Source: Vibrio tasmaniensis (GTDB lineage: Bacteria > Pseudomonadota > Gammaproteobacteria > Enterobacterales > Vibrionaceae). Taken from it: a DNA stretch of 64,000 bases. The stretch lies in contig NZ_AP025510.1 of the NCBI RefSeq assembly GCF_024347635.1, positions 3,162,001-3,226,000 of the forward strand, read 5' to 3'. The notes beneath the pieces are model-generated. The model did no database searches. It saw nothing but the letters and a program-made list of their open reading frames with translations, and was not told the DNA's origin. The translations under genes were made by a program, and so were the position numbers. Positions 32,908 to 43,628 of this stretch are shown piece after piece (within the stretch, counting starts at the first letter, position 1; the number at the start of each line of letters is the position of its first letter).

Positions 32908-34431
32908 CTACACAGCTTGCGCAGAGAGTTGTTTCAACAATCGATCCATAGCTCGATAACCAAGCGCTTCCGATAAGTGCTTCTTTTCTATCTGCTCGTT
33001 CCCCTCTAAGTCTGCAATGGTTCGTGCTACCTTAATAATGCGATGATAAGCACGAATCGATAAGCCCAATCGATGCAGCGCTGTTTCTAAAAATTCCGCA
33101 TCCTCGCGTCGCAACGGGCAATACTTTTCAATTTCTCGGCTACCTAACAGTGCATTCGATTTATGGTTTCGAGATAACATCAACTCACGAGCCTGCTTAA
33201 CCCTTTGCTTAACCACTTGAGTGGTTTCACCGCGGTCACCGCCTTCCGCAAGCATGCCTTTGGGAAGCAATGGGATCTCCAATGACATATCGAACCTATC
33301 CAGCAACGGCCCAGATAAGCGATTCAGGTAACGCAGGATAATTTGCGGATTCGCTCGCGCTTGATTGCCTTCGTAATAACCTGTTGGGCTTGGGTTAAGT
33401 GCACCGACTAATTGAAAGCGCGCAGGAAAACGCGTCTTACCCGCGACACGGGAGATAATGATTTCACCCGACTCTAACGGCTCTCGCAGTGAATCAAGTA
33501 CCTTACGCTCAAACTCTGGCATCTCATCAAGAAACAATAAGCCATTATGCGCCAAAGAGATCTCACCGGGGCGAGGTATCGAGCCACCACCGACCAATGC
33601 TGCCATCGAACTCGAATGGTGTGGGGAACGGAAAGGTCGTTGCTTCCAGTTGTACTGATTTATTTCTTGTTGCGTTAAAGAAGCCACCGAAGCGGTTTCC
33701 ATCGCCTCGTCATCACTCATTTCGGGTAAAAGGTCACGCAGTCGAGAAGCCAGCATGGTTTTTCCAGTTCCGGGCGGACCGAGAAAAAGCAGGTTATGGT
33801 TACCAGCCGCGGCAATCTCCAATGCTCGCTTACCTTGCTGCTGGCCAATAATATCTTGTAGATCGCGGAGCTCTGAAACATCAGGCTGATGATGTTCCGT
33901 TCGATACAAGCCAAGCTGAGCCTGCCCACACATGTCAGCACACACCTCTAGCAGGGTTTGTGCTGATTTATGCGCACCCTTACCGACTAAGGCTGCCTGA
34001 TCGCCATTATGGTGTGGAACCACTAAGCATCGTTCGACACTGTCGGCGACTAATGTCGCTGGCAGCACGCCCTTTACTGAACGCAACTCTCCTGACAACG
34101 CCAATTCACCGATGAATTCATGCTGAGCTATTTTTGATGTAGGAAGCTGGTCAGATGCCACCAAAATCCCAAGCGCTATAGGCAAGTCGAAACGACCTCC
34201 CTCTTTGGGCAAATCTGCTGGGGCAAGGTTGACCGTGATTCTTTTTGATGGAAATTCAAAGCGAGAATTGATGATCGCGCTTCTCACTCGATCTTTAGAT
34301 TCCTTGACCGTCGTTTCAGGTAGACCCACCAGCGTAAAACCGGGCATTCCGTTGCTAATATGCACTTCCACGGTCACTTCTGGTGCCTCTACACCCACAC
34401 TAGCTCGGCTATGAATTATCGCGAGTCCCAT
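32908..34431 (-). CDS. comM: ComM (YifB), branch-migration helicase for natural transformation
   Basis: 507 residues (E. coli YifB 506). N-terminal Lon-type ChlI fold with VEVHISNGMPGFTLVGLPETTVKE, central AAA+/MCM-like domain with Walker A GPPGTGKTM and Walker B LLFLDEMPEF, and a C-terminal Mg-chelatase domain. In V. cholerae ComM helps integrate transforming DNA. ATG 34431 has AAGGAAAG upstream and matches the family start MGLAIIHSRA; the frame continues 19 codons further but without support. Second competence-related gene in the window, after dprA. Confidence 0.96.
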   Translation of the reverse strand: MGLAIIHSRASVGVEAPEVTVEVHISNGMPGFTLVGLPETTVKESKDRVRSAIINSRFEFPSKRITVNLAPADLPKEGGRFDLPIALGILVASDQLPTSKIAQHEFIGELALSGELRSVKGVLPATLVADSVERCLVVPHHNGDQAALVGKGAHKSAQTLLEVCADMCGQAQLGLYRTEHHQPDVSELRDLQDIIGQQQGKRALEIAAAGNHNLLFLGPPGTGKTMLASRLRDLLPEMSDDEAMETASVASLTQQEINQYNWKQRPFRSPHHSSSMAALVGGGSIPRPGEISLAHNGLLFLDEMPEFERKVLDSLREPLESGEIIISRVAGKTRFPARFQLVGALNPSPTGYYEGNQARANPQIILRYLNRLSGPLLDRFDMSLEIPLLPKGMLAEGGDRGETTQVVKQRVKQARELMLSRNHKSNALLGSREIEKYCPLRREDAEFLETALHRLGLSIRAYHRIIKVARTIADLEGNEQIEKKHLSEALGYRAMDRLLKQLSAQAV

Positions 34432-34554
34432 AACTTTCCTTTGTCTTTGATTTAAAAGTATTCGCTCTGGATATTCATTGCTCACCAAAGCGATAAGGTT
34501 GTTATATAGCGTGGTGGAATGGTGTTTTAATGTGAAAAAAGAATGACATTTTCC

Positions 34555-34582
34555 TTGTCATGCAGCAGATTTGTGTGATAAC
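34555..34582 (+). promoter_or_regulatory. Candidate promoter of the ilvGMEDA operon
   Basis: TTGTCA (34555-34560), 16 bp, GATAAC (34577-34582). Placed 53 bp before the ilvL start. The -10 is weak, so this is a best guess. Confidence 0.4.
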
Positions 34583-34634
34583 ACTAGAGATGTAGACTTT
34601 TACTTAAGACAATAAACGAGAAAACTCGACTTTT

Positions 34635-34724
34635 ATGACATTTAACGCTCGCATTTACGCACTGATTAACCTGATTATCGTAGTCATTATTGAGACTGCG
34701 CGGGGGCGAGTGGGAAAAAAGTAA
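34635..34724 (+). CDS. ilvL: ilvL leader peptide of the ilvGMEDA operon
   Basis: A 29-residue peptide with the run LINLIIVVII (10-19): six Ile, two Leu and two Val in the first 19 codons. It ends 12 nt before the attenuator hairpin. Stalling at Ile, Leu or Val codons under starvation would favour an antiterminator and let transcription enter ilvG. The arrangement is that of the classic ilv attenuator. Confidence 0.92.
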   Translation: MTFNARIYALINLIIVVIIETARGRVGKK

Positions 34725-34730
34725 CCACGA

Positions 34731-34776
34731 ATTAGAAAAAACCCCCGCACTGAAAAGTCCGGGGGTTTTTTCTAAT
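34731..34776 (+). terminator. ilv attenuator terminator
   Basis: The core stem CCCCCG/CGGGGG is flanked by complementary A and T tracts and ATTAG/CTAAT, giving about 17 paired bases around a 12-nt loop. It is the only strong terminator between ilvL and ilvG. Confidence 0.9.
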
Positions 34777-34902
34777 TTAAACATTCGATTTTATATTTTG
34801 AAACATTTTCGGCTTTGCCGATTTACAGGAAGAATGGGAGCACAAGATGTGCAGAGACAATGGAAACAATTACCAAAATAAAGGTAATACGGAGGAATTA
34901 CG

Positions 34903-36549
34903 ATGAAAGGCGCAGAACTGGTCGTATCCGCACTCAAGCAACAAGGCATTGAGACCGTATTTGGTTACCCAGGCGGTGCCATCATGCCAATCTACGATGC
35001 ACTCTATGACGGCGGGGTTGAACATATCCTATGCCGCCATGAGCAAGGCGCTGCAATGGCCGCTATCGGTATGGCTCGAGCAACGCAAGACGTGGCGGTT
35101 TGTATGGCAACCTCAGGCCCAGGTGCAACAAACCTAGTCACAGGCCTTGCTGATGCTTTTATGGATTCCATCCCACTGGTTGCCATCACAGGGCAAGTTG
35201 CGAGCTCCCACATCGGTACCGACGCATTCCAAGAAATGGATGTGATTGGTATGTCTCTGTCATGTACTAAACACAGCTACCTCGTTACCGATATTGAAGA
35301 TCTTGCTCCAACACTCGCTGAAGCATTTATCGTTGCAAAATCAGGTCGTCCAGGCCCGGTTATTGTCGACATCGCCAAAGATGTTCAATTAGCAGAGTCC
35401 CCAGTTAAAATTCTTCCTGAATTTACGCCACCAGCCATTCCTGTTGCGACAACTGACGCGATTGAACAAGCACAACACTTCCTATCTCAAGCGACTCGTC
35501 CTGTTCTATACGTAGGTGGTGGCGTTCAACTGGCGAAAGCAACCGATGCAGTTCGTGAGTTTTTACGTCTAAATCCAATGCCTGCAGTAAGCACACTAAA
35601 AGGCTTAGGCACCATTGAACGTGACGACCCACACTACCTGGGTATGCTGGGTATGCACGGCACCAAAGCCGCTAACCTAGTGGTTCAAGAAAGTGACCTG
35701 TTGATTGTTGTTGGCGCTCGTTTTGATGACCGAGTAACCGGCAAGCTTGATACCTTCGCACCACACGCGAAAGTTATCCATATCGATATCGATGCAGCTG
35801 AGTTCAGCAAACTACGTCTGGCCGATGCGCCAATTCGTGGTGACATCAACAAGATCATGCCTCAACTGGAGCTAAGCCAAGACATCTCATCTTGGGTTCA
35901 CCACTCTGAAGGGCTACGTACTTCGTTTAAATGGCGTTACGACCACCCAGGCGATCTGATCTTTGCTCCACTGCTGTTGAAGCAACTATCTGACATGATG
36001 CCTGCGAGTTCTATGGTTTCTACCGATGTTGGCCAACATCAGATGTGGGCAGCTCAGCATATTCAACCACGCGATCCACAAAACTTCATCACCTCTGCTG
36101 GATTAGGCACCATGGGCTTTGGCTTACCAGCTGCTATGGGAGCATCGGTTGGCCGTCCTGATGACCAATCTATACTTATCTCTGGTGACGGTTCGTTCAT
36201 GATGAACGTACAAGAGCTTGGCACACTGAAACGTCGCCAAATCCCAGTAAAAATGGTGCTTCTGAATAACTCTCGCTTAGGTATGGTTCGCCAATGGCAA
36301 TCGCTGTTCTTTGATGGTCGCCATAGTGAAACTATCTTGGATGACAACCCAGACTTCGTCATGCTCGCGAAAGCGTTCGATATCCCGGGTAAAACCATCA
36401 CGCGTAAAGAAGAAGTAGAACCAGCATTGAAAGAAATGCTAGAGAGCAAAACGGCTTACCTACTTCATGTCATAATCGATGAAGAAGAAAACGTATGGCC
36501 ACTAGTACCGCCAGGTGCTTCAAACAGTGAGATGTTGGAGAACACATAA
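34903..36549 (+). CDS. ilvG: Acetolactate synthase II large subunit
   Basis: 548-residue ThDP enzyme making acetolactate or acetohydroxybutyrate; isozyme II is valine-resistant. Catalytic Glu47 in [15 protein letters not shown]-binding middle domain, and the ThDP motif [14 protein letters not shown]...LNN near the C-terminus. It is intact, unlike the frameshifted ilvG of E. coli K-12. Strong GGAGG upstream. ilvM starts 1 nt after its stop. Confidence 0.97.
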   Translation: MKGAELVVSALKQQGIETVFGYPGGAIMPIYDALYDGGVEHILCRHEQGAAMAAIGMARATQDVAVCMATSGPGATNLVTGLADAFMDSIPLVAITGQVASSHIGTDAFQEMDVIGMSLSCTKHSYLVTDIEDLAPTLAEAFIVAKSGRPGPVIVDIAKDVQLAESPVKILPEFTPPAIPVATTDAIEQAQHFLSQATRPVLYVGGGVQLAKATDAVREFLRLNPMPAVSTLKGLGTIERDDPHYLGMLGMHGTKAANLVVQESDLLIVVGARFDDRVTGKLDTFAPHAKVIHIDIDAAEFSKLRLADAPIRGDINKIMPQLELSQDISSWVHHSEGLRTSFKWRYDHPGDLIFAPLLLKQLSDMMPASSMVSTDVGQHQMWAAQHIQPRDPQNFITSAGLGTMGFGLPAAMGASVGRPDDQSILISGDGSFMMNVQELGTLKRRQIPVKMVLLNNSRLGMVRQWQSLFFDGRHSETILDDNPDFVMLAKAFDIPGKTITRKEEVEPALKEMLESKTAYLLHVIIDEEENVWPLVPPGASNSEMLENT

Positions 36550-36550
36550 C

Positions 36551-36835
36551 ATGAAAAGATACTTACTAGACATCAAAGCCGATGATAAGCCTGTACTACT
36601 AGAGCGTGTTCTTCGTGTTATCCGCCACCGTGGCTTCATCGTTAAACAAGTGGCAGGGACCCAAAACCAAGAAAGTAAAGTCGCGAGTGTTGAGATCATT
36701 GTCGACAGTGACCGTCCGATCTCTTTCTTGGTTAATCAAATCGAAAAGCTGTGGGATGTACGTACCGTTGACGTTATCTCTATCAGCCGTAATGAACTGC
36801 CAAACAATAACTTACAACAAAAGATAAACGCATAA
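36551..36835 (+). CDS. ilvM: Acetolactate synthase II small subunit
   Basis: 94 residues, a single ACT domain (about 4-75: LLDIKADDKPVLLERVLRVIRHRGF). It stabilises IlvG. The ATG at 36551 matches the family start and lies 1 nt after the ilvG stop; the frame upstream is inside ilvG. E. coli IlvM is 87 aa. Confidence 0.95.
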   Translation: MKRYLLDIKADDKPVLLERVLRVIRHRGFIVKQVAGTQNQESKVASVEIIVDSDRPISFLVNQIEKLWDVRTVDVISISRNELPNNNLQQKINA

Positions 36836-36847
36836 GGAACCGCAAAC

Positions 36848-37816
36848 ATGACAGCTAAAACAGCAGACTATATTTGGTTTAACGGTGAAATGGTTCCTTG
36901 GGCAGAGGCGAACGTTCACGTCCTGACTCACGCAATGCACTACGGTACTTCTGTATTTGAAGGTGTTCGTTGTTACAACACGCCAAAAGGGCCGGTTATC
37001 TTCCGTCACCCAGAGCATGCCAGACGCCTAAAAGATTCAGCAAAAATCTACCGCTTCCCTATTCCTTACACTGAGGAAGAAATTATGGAAGCGACTCGCG
37101 AAACGCTACGTCAAAATAAGCTAGAGTCAGCGTACATCCGCCCTCTAGGTTTCGTTGGTAACGTTGGTTTGGGTGTCTGCCCGCCAGAAAACACTGAGAT
37201 GGATTTGATCATCGCTGCTTTCCCTTGGGGCTCTTATCTGGGCGAAGAAGCGCTAGAAAATGGCGTTGATGCGATGATTTCTAGCTGGAACCGTGCAGCA
37301 CCAAACACGATCCCAACCGCAGCAAAAGCCGGAGGTAACTACCTATCTTCACTACTGGTTGGTGGTGAAGCTCGTCGTCATGGTTACGATGAAGGTATCG
37401 CACTGAGCGTCGATGGTTACCTTTCAGAAGGTGCAGGCGAGAACATCTTTGTGATTCGCAATGGCGTGCTATCAACACCACCTGCAACCAGCGCAATACT
37501 GCCGGGTATCACTCGTGATTCGATCATGACACTAGCAAAAGACATGGGTTATGAGATCCGTGAAGAGAACATTGCTCGTGAAGCGCTATATCTTGCCGAT
37601 GAAGTGTTCATGACAGGCACAGCGGCCGAGATCGTTCCGGTTCGTAGCGTAGACAAAATTACAGTTGGTGAAGGCAAACGCGGCCCTATCACTGAAAAAG
37701 TTCAAGCGGCTTACTTTGGTCTATTCAATGGAACCACTGAAGATAAGTGGGGCTGGTTAGATTACGTTTATCCAGCAGACCACGTTTCAGCAAGCCAAAC
37801 GCAAACAACTAAGTAA
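36848..37816 (+). CDS. ilvE: Branched-chain amino-acid aminotransferase
   Basis: Last step for Val, Ile and Leu. 322 residues, fold-type IV PLP enzyme with Lys160 in TAAKAGGNYLSSLL; the usual YIWFNGEMVPW start and EGAGENIFVIRNG motif are present. It is about 13 residues longer than E. coli IlvE (309), with an extra hydrophilic tail after the conserved EDKWGWLD. AAGGAA Shine-Dalgarno. Confidence 0.97.
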   Translation: MTAKTADYIWFNGEMVPWAEANVHVLTHAMHYGTSVFEGVRCYNTPKGPVIFRHPEHARRLKDSAKIYRFPIPYTEEEIMEATRETLRQNKLESAYIRPLGFVGNVGLGVCPPENTEMDLIIAAFPWGSYLGEEALENGVDAMISSWNRAAPNTIPTAAKAGGNYLSSLLVGGEARRHGYDEGIALSVDGYLSEGAGENIFVIRNGVLSTPPATSAILPGITRDSIMTLAKDMGYEIREENIAREALYLADEVFMTGTAAEIVPVRSVDKITVGEGKRGPITEKVQAAYFGLFNGTTEDKWGWLDYVYPADHVSASQTQTTK

Positions 37817-37849
37817 GCAACAGCCAAATATTTTATAAGGATTTAAGCA

Positions 37850-39691
37850 ATGCCAATCTATCGTTCAGCAACGACTACCCACGGACGCAACATGGCTGGT
37901 GCGCGCGCTTTATGGCGTGCAACTGGCGTTAAAGATGATGACTTTGGTAAGCCAATCATCGCGGTTGTAAACTCTTTCACTCAATTCGTACCAGGCCACG
38001 TTCACCTTAAAGATATGGGTCAACTGGTTGCGGGTGAAATCGAGAAAGCAGGCGGTATCGCTAAAGAATTCAACACCATAGCAGTTGATGATGGTATCGC
38101 AATGGGTCACGGCGGCATGCTGTACTCACTACCATCACGTGAGCTTATCGCGGATTCAGTGGAATACATGGTTAATGCACACTGTGCGGATGCGATGGTG
38201 TGTATCTCTAACTGTGACAAAATCACTCCGGGAATGATGATGGCAGCAATGCGCCTAAACATCCCAGTGATCTTTGTATCAGGCGGTCCAATGGAAGCGG
38301 GTAAAACTAAGCTTTCAGATCAAATCATCAAGCTCGACCTTGTTGATGCAATGATCCAAGGTGCCGATCCAACCATTTCTGATGAGCAAAGTGAGCAAGT
38401 AGAGCGTTCTGCATGTCCGACATGTGGTTCATGTTCAGGCATGTTCACAGCGAACTCAATGAACTGTCTGACAGAAGCGCTTGGCCTCTCTCAGCCAGGT
38501 AACGGTTCTATGCTAGCAACGCACGCAGACCGTGAAGAGCTATTCATCAATGCCGGTAAGCGCATCGTTGATCTAACCAAGCGTTACTACGAGCAAGATG
38601 ACGAATCAGCACTACCACGCAACATCGCTAACCGCGCAGCATTTGATAATGCAATGGCGCTAGATATCGCGATGGGTGGTTCGAGTAACACGGTACTTCA
38701 CCTTTTAGCGGCGGCTCAAGAAGGTGAGATTGATTTTGATATGGGTGATATCGACGAGATGTCTCGCCGCGTTCCACACCTATGTAAGGTTGCTCCTTCA
38801 ACACCAAAATACCACATGGAAGACGTTCACCGTGCTGGTGGCGTAATGGCTATCCTAGGTGAGCTTGATCGTGCAGGTCTACTGAACAACCAAACTCGCA
38901 CTGTACTTGGCCTAAGCATGCAAGAGCAGCTCGCTCAATACGACATCATGCAGACAGAAGACGAAGCCGTGCTTAAGTTTTTCCGTGCAGGTCCTGCAGG
39001 CATTCGTACCACTAAAGCCTTCTCACAAGATTGCCGTTGGGATCGTCTTGATGACGACCGCAAAGAAGGTTGTATTCGTACCAAAGAAAACGCATTCAGC
39101 CAAGAAGGCGGCCTAGCGGTACTTTCAGGTAACATCGCGGTTGATGGTTGTATCGTTAAGACTGCGGGTGTTGATGAAGAAAACCTTAAATTCCAAGGTC
39201 CAGCAATCGTATTTGAAAGCCAAGATACAGCGGTAGAAGGTATCTTAGCCGGTAAAGTTAAAGCAGGCGAAGTAGTTGTTATTCGTTACGAAGGTCCAAA
39301 AGGTGGTCCGGGCATGCAAGAAATGCTTTACCCAACCACTTACCTAAAATCTATGGGTCTAGGTAAATCTTGTGCTCTACTGACTGACGGACGTTTCTCT
39401 GGTGGTACATCAGGTCTGTCTATCGGTCACGCTTCTCCAGAAGCAGCAAGTGGCGGTGTGATTGGTCTAGTGAACACAGGCGATATCATCACTATCGATA
39501 TCCCTAACCGTTCTATCACGCTTGATGTGGCTGAAGATGAACTAGCAGCTCGTCGTGAAAAACAAGATGCATTAGGCTGGAAACCAGAAAACCGTCAACG
39601 TGAAGTGTCGTTCGCACTGAAAGCTTACGCAAGCATGGCAACCAGTGCCGACAAAGGCGCTGTGCGTGATAAGTCTAAGCTTGAGGGCTAA
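37850..39691 (+). CDS. ilvD: Dihydroxy-acid dehydratase
   Basis: 613 residues (E. coli 616). Fe-S ligand Cys122 in [11 protein letters not shown], Cys195 in [16 protein letters not shown], and Asp81/Lys124 at the Mg2+ site. It makes the 2-keto acids used by IlvE. The cluster is oxygen sensitive in the E. coli enzyme. Central gene of ilvGMEDA. Confidence 0.98.
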   Translation: MPIYRSATTTHGRNMAGARALWRATGVKDDDFGKPIIAVVNSFTQFVPGHVHLKDMGQLVAGEIEKAGGIAKEFNTIAVDDGIAMGHGGMLYSLPSRELIADSVEYMVNAHCADAMVCISNCDKITPGMMMAAMRLNIPVIFVSGGPMEAGKTKLSDQIIKLDLVDAMIQGADPTISDEQSEQVERSACPTCGSCSGMFTANSMNCLTEALGLSQPGNGSMLATHADREELFINAGKRIVDLTKRYYEQDDESALPRNIANRAAFDNAMALDIAMGGSSNTVLHLLAAAQEGEIDFDMGDIDEMSRRVPHLCKVAPSTPKYHMEDVHRAGGVMAILGELDRAGLLNNQTRTVLGLSMQEQLAQYDIMQTEDEAVLKFFRAGPAGIRTTKAFSQDCRWDRLDDDRKEGCIRTKENAFSQEGGLAVLSGNIAVDGCIVKTAGVDEENLKFQGPAIVFESQDTAVEGILAGKVKAGEVVVIRYEGPKGGPGMQEMLYPTTYLKSMGLGKSCALLTDGRFSGGTSGLSIGHASPEAASGGVIGLVNTGDIITIDIPNRSITLDVAEDELAARREKQDALGWKPENRQREVSFALKAYASMATSADKGAVRDKSKLEG

Positions 39692-39693
39692 CT

Positions 39694-41238
39694 ATGAGTG
39701 ATGACACCTCCAGTCCCCAAAAACAAAGTGGCGCAGATTATCTGCGTCAGATCCTGAGAGCGCCGGTTTACGAAGCGGCGATTGTGACACCTCTACAGGA
39801 TATGCCACGCTTGAGTGCTCGAATTGGCAATCAGGTTCAGCTTAAGCGAGAAGACCGCCAGCCGGTACACTCGTTCAAGCTGCGCGGTGCCTACAACATG
39901 GTATCAAGCCTTTCTGAACAGCAAAAAGCCGCAGGTGTGATTGCGGCATCGGCGGGTAACCACGCTCAAGGCATGGCGCTGTCCGGCTCTAAGCTAGGTA
40001 TTCAGACCACGATCGTGATGCCAAAAACCACACCGGACATCAAGGTTGATGCAGTACGTAGCTTTGGCGGTAACGTGGTTCTGCACGGCAGCAACTTTGA
40101 TGAAGCGAAAGCGGAAGCGGAACGCCTTTCGGCTGAACATGGCTACACCTTTGTTCCTCCTTTCGATCACCCATTGGTGATTGCTGGGCAAGGCACCATG
40201 GGTATGGAGATGCTTCAGCAAAACGGCCACATGGATTATATCTTTGTGCCTGTTGGTGGCGGTGGCTTAGCGGCTGGTGTTGCTGTATTAATCAAACAAC
40301 TGATGCCAGAAATTAAAGTGATTGCGGTAGAACCAGAAGATTCGGCTTGCTTGAAAGCGGCACTCGACGCTGGTGAACCTGTGGTACTGGATCAGGTCAG
40401 CATGTTTGCTGATGGTGTTGCGGTTAAGCGTATTGGTGAAGAGACATTCCGCCTTTGCCAGCAGTACATCGATGGCCATATTACCGTCTCTAGCGATGAA
40501 ATCTGCTCTGCGGTAAAGGACATCTTTGAAGATACTCGCGCAATTGCCGAGCCTTCAGGAGCGCTTGCTCTGGCTGGCTTGAAGAAGTTTGCTGAACAAA
40601 ACAAACTGCAAGATAAGCAATTGGCAACGGTCCTTTCTGGTGCGAACACCAACTTCCACGGTCTGCGTTATGTCTCTGAACGTTGTGAGCTGGGTGAGAA
40701 GCGAGAAGGTCTACTTGCGGTGACGATTCCAGAGCGACAAGGTGCGTTCCTAGAGTTCTGTAACATTATTGGTGGTCGAGCAGTGACTGAGTTTAACTAC
40801 CGCCACAACGACGAAAGCCTAGCAAATATCTTCGTTGGTGTACGTCTGCAAGGTGGTCAAGAAGAGCTCGAACACATCATCAATGACCTACGTGAGGGCG
40901 GCTACCCGGTTGTCGATCTCTCTGATGATGAAATGGCAAAACTGCATATTCGTTACATGATTGGCGGAAAACCATCGAAACCACTGAAAGAGCGCCTTTA
41001 CAGCTTTGAGTTTCCAGAGTATCCAGGTGCATTGATTAAATTCCTTGATACCTTAGGGACTCACTGGAATATCAGCCTATTCAACTATCGCAACCATGGT
41101 GCTGATTACGGTCGTGTGCTTTGTGGTTTTGAGCTTGGTGATGACGATTTGGCTCAGTTCTCTACACACTTAGAAGAACTTGGCTACCAATGCAAAGATG
41201 AAACCGATAACCCTTCCTACAAGTTCTTCTTGTCTTAA
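39694..41238 (+). CDS. ilvA: Threonine deaminase, biosynthetic
   Basis: 514 residues, identical in length to E. coli IlvA. The PLP Lys62 is in HSFKLRGAYNM, the glycine loop is VGGGGLAAG, and two ACT-like regulatory domains fill the last 190 residues (about 325-514), for Ile inhibition and Val activation. It starts 2 nt after ilvD. Last gene of the operon; a terminator follows, and ilvY is not here but beside ilvC. Confidence 0.98.
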   Translation: MSDDTSSPQKQSGADYLRQILRAPVYEAAIVTPLQDMPRLSARIGNQVQLKREDRQPVHSFKLRGAYNMVSSLSEQQKAAGVIAASAGNHAQGMALSGSKLGIQTTIVMPKTTPDIKVDAVRSFGGNVVLHGSNFDEAKAEAERLSAEHGYTFVPPFDHPLVIAGQGTMGMEMLQQNGHMDYIFVPVGGGGLAAGVAVLIKQLMPEIKVIAVEPEDSACLKAALDAGEPVVLDQVSMFADGVAVKRIGEETFRLCQQYIDGHITVSSDEICSAVKDIFEDTRAIAEPSGALALAGLKKFAEQNKLQDKQLATVLSGANTNFHGLRYVSERCELGEKREGLLAVTIPERQGAFLEFCNIIGGRAVTEFNYRHNDESLANIFVGVRLQGGQEELEHIINDLREGGYPVVDLSDDEMAKLHIRYMIGGKPSKPLKERLYSFEFPEYPGALIKFLDTLGTHWNISLFNYRNHGADYGRVLCGFELGDDDLAQFSTHLEELGYQCKDETDNPSYKFFLS

Positions 41239-41256
41239 GAGTTAAGATATCGCACC

Positions 41257-41286
41257 AAAAAGAGCGAGTATTTACTCGCTCTTTTT
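41257..41286 (+). terminator. Terminator of ilvGMEDA
   Basis: Stem AAAAAGAGCGAGTA with its complement and 2-4 nt loop, then T tract, about 18 nt after ilvA. Confidence 0.9.
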
Positions 41287-41338
41287 ATTGGTGAATATTC
41301 TGCTCAAGCTTGAAAATGATCATATTATAAAGAGATCA

Positions 41339-42253
41339 TTAGATCGCCTTTCGATGATCCAACCAATCTTGGTGAAGTTGCTCACTCGATCCTAAATACT
41401 TCACCATCCATTCGATCAATTTATGGTTATCGTCTTTTCGCCACACCAAACAGCAATGACTCTGCGGGCTTGGTTCTGGCAGTATTTTCTCCACCAGCAA
41501 GCCTTGCTCGATAATAGGCGCAGCAATGTGCCTTGGCATGTAACCTACACCAACGCCATTTTTGAGGCATTCAATCGCACTATACCAGTTAGGTAACAAC
41601 AGTCGTCTTTGATTCGAAAAGTGCCCTGTGTGTCGCTTTGGCAGTACGCTAGAGGTATCATCCAAACAGATCGCGGGATACTGACTAACAAAGGCTTCAT
41701 TAAGGTTTTGCTCTCGCACACACGGGTGACTGGGTGACATCACAAATGCCCAATCTAACCGCCCCATATCCTTAACTTCAAAGTCACCGCCAACCGGAAT
41801 CGCCGAAGTGGCTCCAATCACGACATCGGCCCTGCCCTGTGCAATGGCTTCCCAAGAACCATTAAACACTTCCATGTTGATCTGCAGCTCAGCGAACTCA
41901 AAGGTTTGATAAAACTCTTCAATCATAGGCTTCATCTTGTCGAGCTTAACCACGTTATCAAGGGTTAGACGTAAGGTTTTCTTCCAACCACGCGCAGCTC
42001 GGCGAGTTTGCGCACTGAGTTCTTCCATCTGTCTCAGCAGTTGACGAGCCTCTTCAATAAACAACTCCCCAGCAGGCGTCAGCTCTACTTTTCTTGGTAA
42101 GCGTCTGAAAAGTAGAACATCAAGCTCTTGCTCTACCTGCCTAACCCCATAGCTGATCGCCGATGGTACTTTGTGCAATTGCTCTGCAGCCGCAGTGAAG
42201 CTGCCCAAGCGAGCAACGGTATCAAGCATTTCTAACGAGGATTTAGAGAACAT
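41339..42253 (-). CDS. punR: LysR-type regulator, PunR-like
   Basis: 304 residues. N-terminal HTH (about 3-60) contains VARLGSFTAAAEQLHKVPSAISYGVRQVEQEL. The effector domain has FNGSWEAIAQGRADVVIGATSAIPVGG, which closely follows E. coli YdhB/PunR. PunR is known to activate the divergent purine transporter gene punC in response to purines; the same divergent arrangement is present here. Shine-Dalgarno AAGG. Confidence 0.88.
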   Translation of the reverse strand: MFSKSSLEMLDTVARLGSFTAAAEQLHKVPSAISYGVRQVEQELDVLLFRRLPRKVELTPAGELFIEEARQLLRQMEELSAQTRRAARGWKKTLRLTLDNVVKLDKMKPMIEEFYQTFEFAELQINMEVFNGSWEAIAQGRADVVIGATSAIPVGGDFEVKDMGRLDWAFVMSPSHPCVREQNLNEAFVSQYPAICLDDTSSVLPKRHTGHFSNQRRLLLPNWYSAIECLKNGVGVGYMPRHIAAPIIEQGLLVEKILPEPSPQSHCCLVWRKDDNHKLIEWMVKYLGSSEQLHQDWLDHRKAI

Positions 42254-42416
42254 AAGCCTTCAAATTTTTTGATTGATAACTACATATTTTAGCGTTTTAT
42301 TTTATCATCTCTGAAAAATAGAATGTCAGCATAAATAAACAGGGGTTCTTACTCCTGAGTATCTAACAATTTTTTTGATGATAAAAACATCACTACCTTT
42401 AGCTTAATGGCATCTT
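42254..42416. promoter_or_regulatory. Divergent punR-punC regulatory region
   Basis: 163 bp, AT-rich. It contains GATG-ATAAAAA-CATC (about 42377-42391) and several T-N11-A patterns that could be LysR sites. No single strong operator stands out. Confidence 0.4.
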
Positions 42417-43628
42417 ATGAATATTTCTAAATTTCAATTGGTCTACCTTGCAGTTCTTTCCATGCTTGGCTTTATTGCGACCGATATGTACCTTCCTGCA
42501 TTTAAGGCAATGGAAGTCGATTTTGCAACCGGGCCAGAACAAATCGCACTGTCTCTAACCGTGTTCCTTGGTGGTATGGCAATGGGTCAGCTTCTTTGGG
42601 GTCTGGCGAGTGACAAGTATGGTCACCGTAATACGCTAGCGGTTGGTCTTGTTATCTTTACTGCAGCTTCATTCGGCTTAGCATTCAGTACCGAGGTATG
42701 GCACCTACTAACGCTGCGCTTCATTCAAGCGATCGGTGTGTGTGCGCCTGCGGTAATTTGGCAAGCAATGGTTATTAAGCGTTACTCTCAAAGCAGCAGC
42801 CAGCAGATTTTTGCGACTATCATGCCTCTAGTAGCGCTATCTCCAGCATTAGCACCTCAACTGGGTGTGTTGCTAGCAGACAGCTTTGGTTGGCACAGTA
42901 TCTTTATTACATTGACGCTAATGGGCGCATTGTTGATCGCAACGACCATGGCTCAACCAAAAGAAGCGCCAGAAGTAAAACAAACATCGATCAAAACTGA
43001 TATCAAAGCACTGTTTCATTCAAAGCCTTACATGGGCAATGTATTGATGTTTGCTTCAGCGTCAGCAGCGTTCTTTGCTTACCTAACGGGTATGCCAGAA
43101 ATCATGGCTCAGCTGGGTTATGAAGCAAAAGATATAGGCCTTAGCTTCATTCCACAGACAATCGCCTTTATGGCTGGTGGTTACTTCGGTAAGCAAGCGG
43201 TGAAGAAGTATGGCGATGGTGTGGTACTAAGAAATCTTATTGGTTTATTCAGCGTTGCCGCATTATTGATTTTCATTGCATCACAGTGGGAACTGACATC
43301 AATCTGGCCTCTACTAGCACCTTTCTGTCTAATTGCCGTAGCGAATGGCGCACTTTACCCAATCGTAGTAAACCGTGCTCTATCAAGTGCGAAACAGAGC
43401 CCTGCGACAGCGGCTGGTTTACAAAACAGCCTGCAAATAAGTATTAGTGGCCTAGCAAGTGCATTGGTGGCAGCAATGGCAAGCCAAGCACTAAGCGCAA
43501 CAGGTATCGCGGTAATGATTTGTTTAGGTGCATTGTGGGTTGGCTATATTGTTTCGAACAAAGAACTGTCTGACCACTTTGTTGCACCAGATAACTCTCG
43601 CGTAGTAACAGAAGACAACCAAGACTAG
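42417..43628 (+). CDS. punC: MFS transporter, PunC-like purine nucleoside transporter
   Basis: 403 residues with 12 hydrophobic segments. LSMLGFIATDMYLPAFKAM, LASDKYGHRNTL (MFS loop 2-3 motif) and TIMPLVALSPALAPQLG match E. coli YdhC/PunC strongly. It belongs to the Bcr/CflA-like DHA1 branch; PunC is reported as an inosine/adenosine importer. Next to punR. The stop codon lies in the first unit of a 7-bp tandem repeat. Confidence 0.9.
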   Translation: MNISKFQLVYLAVLSMLGFIATDMYLPAFKAMEVDFATGPEQIALSLTVFLGGMAMGQLLWGLASDKYGHRNTLAVGLVIFTAASFGLAFSTEVWHLLTLRFIQAIGVCAPAVIWQAMVIKRYSQSSSQQIFATIMPLVALSPALAPQLGVLLADSFGWHSIFITLTLMGALLIATTMAQPKEAPEVKQTSIKTDIKALFHSKPYMGNVLMFASASAAFFAYLTGMPEIMAQLGYEAKDIGLSFIPQTIAFMAGGYFGKQAVKKYGDGVVLRNLIGLFSVAALLIFIASQWELTSIWPLLAPFCLIAVANGALYPIVVNRALSSAKQSPATAAGLQNSLQISISGLASALVAAMASQALSATGIAVMICLGALWVGYIVSNKELSDHFVAPDNSRVVTEDNQD

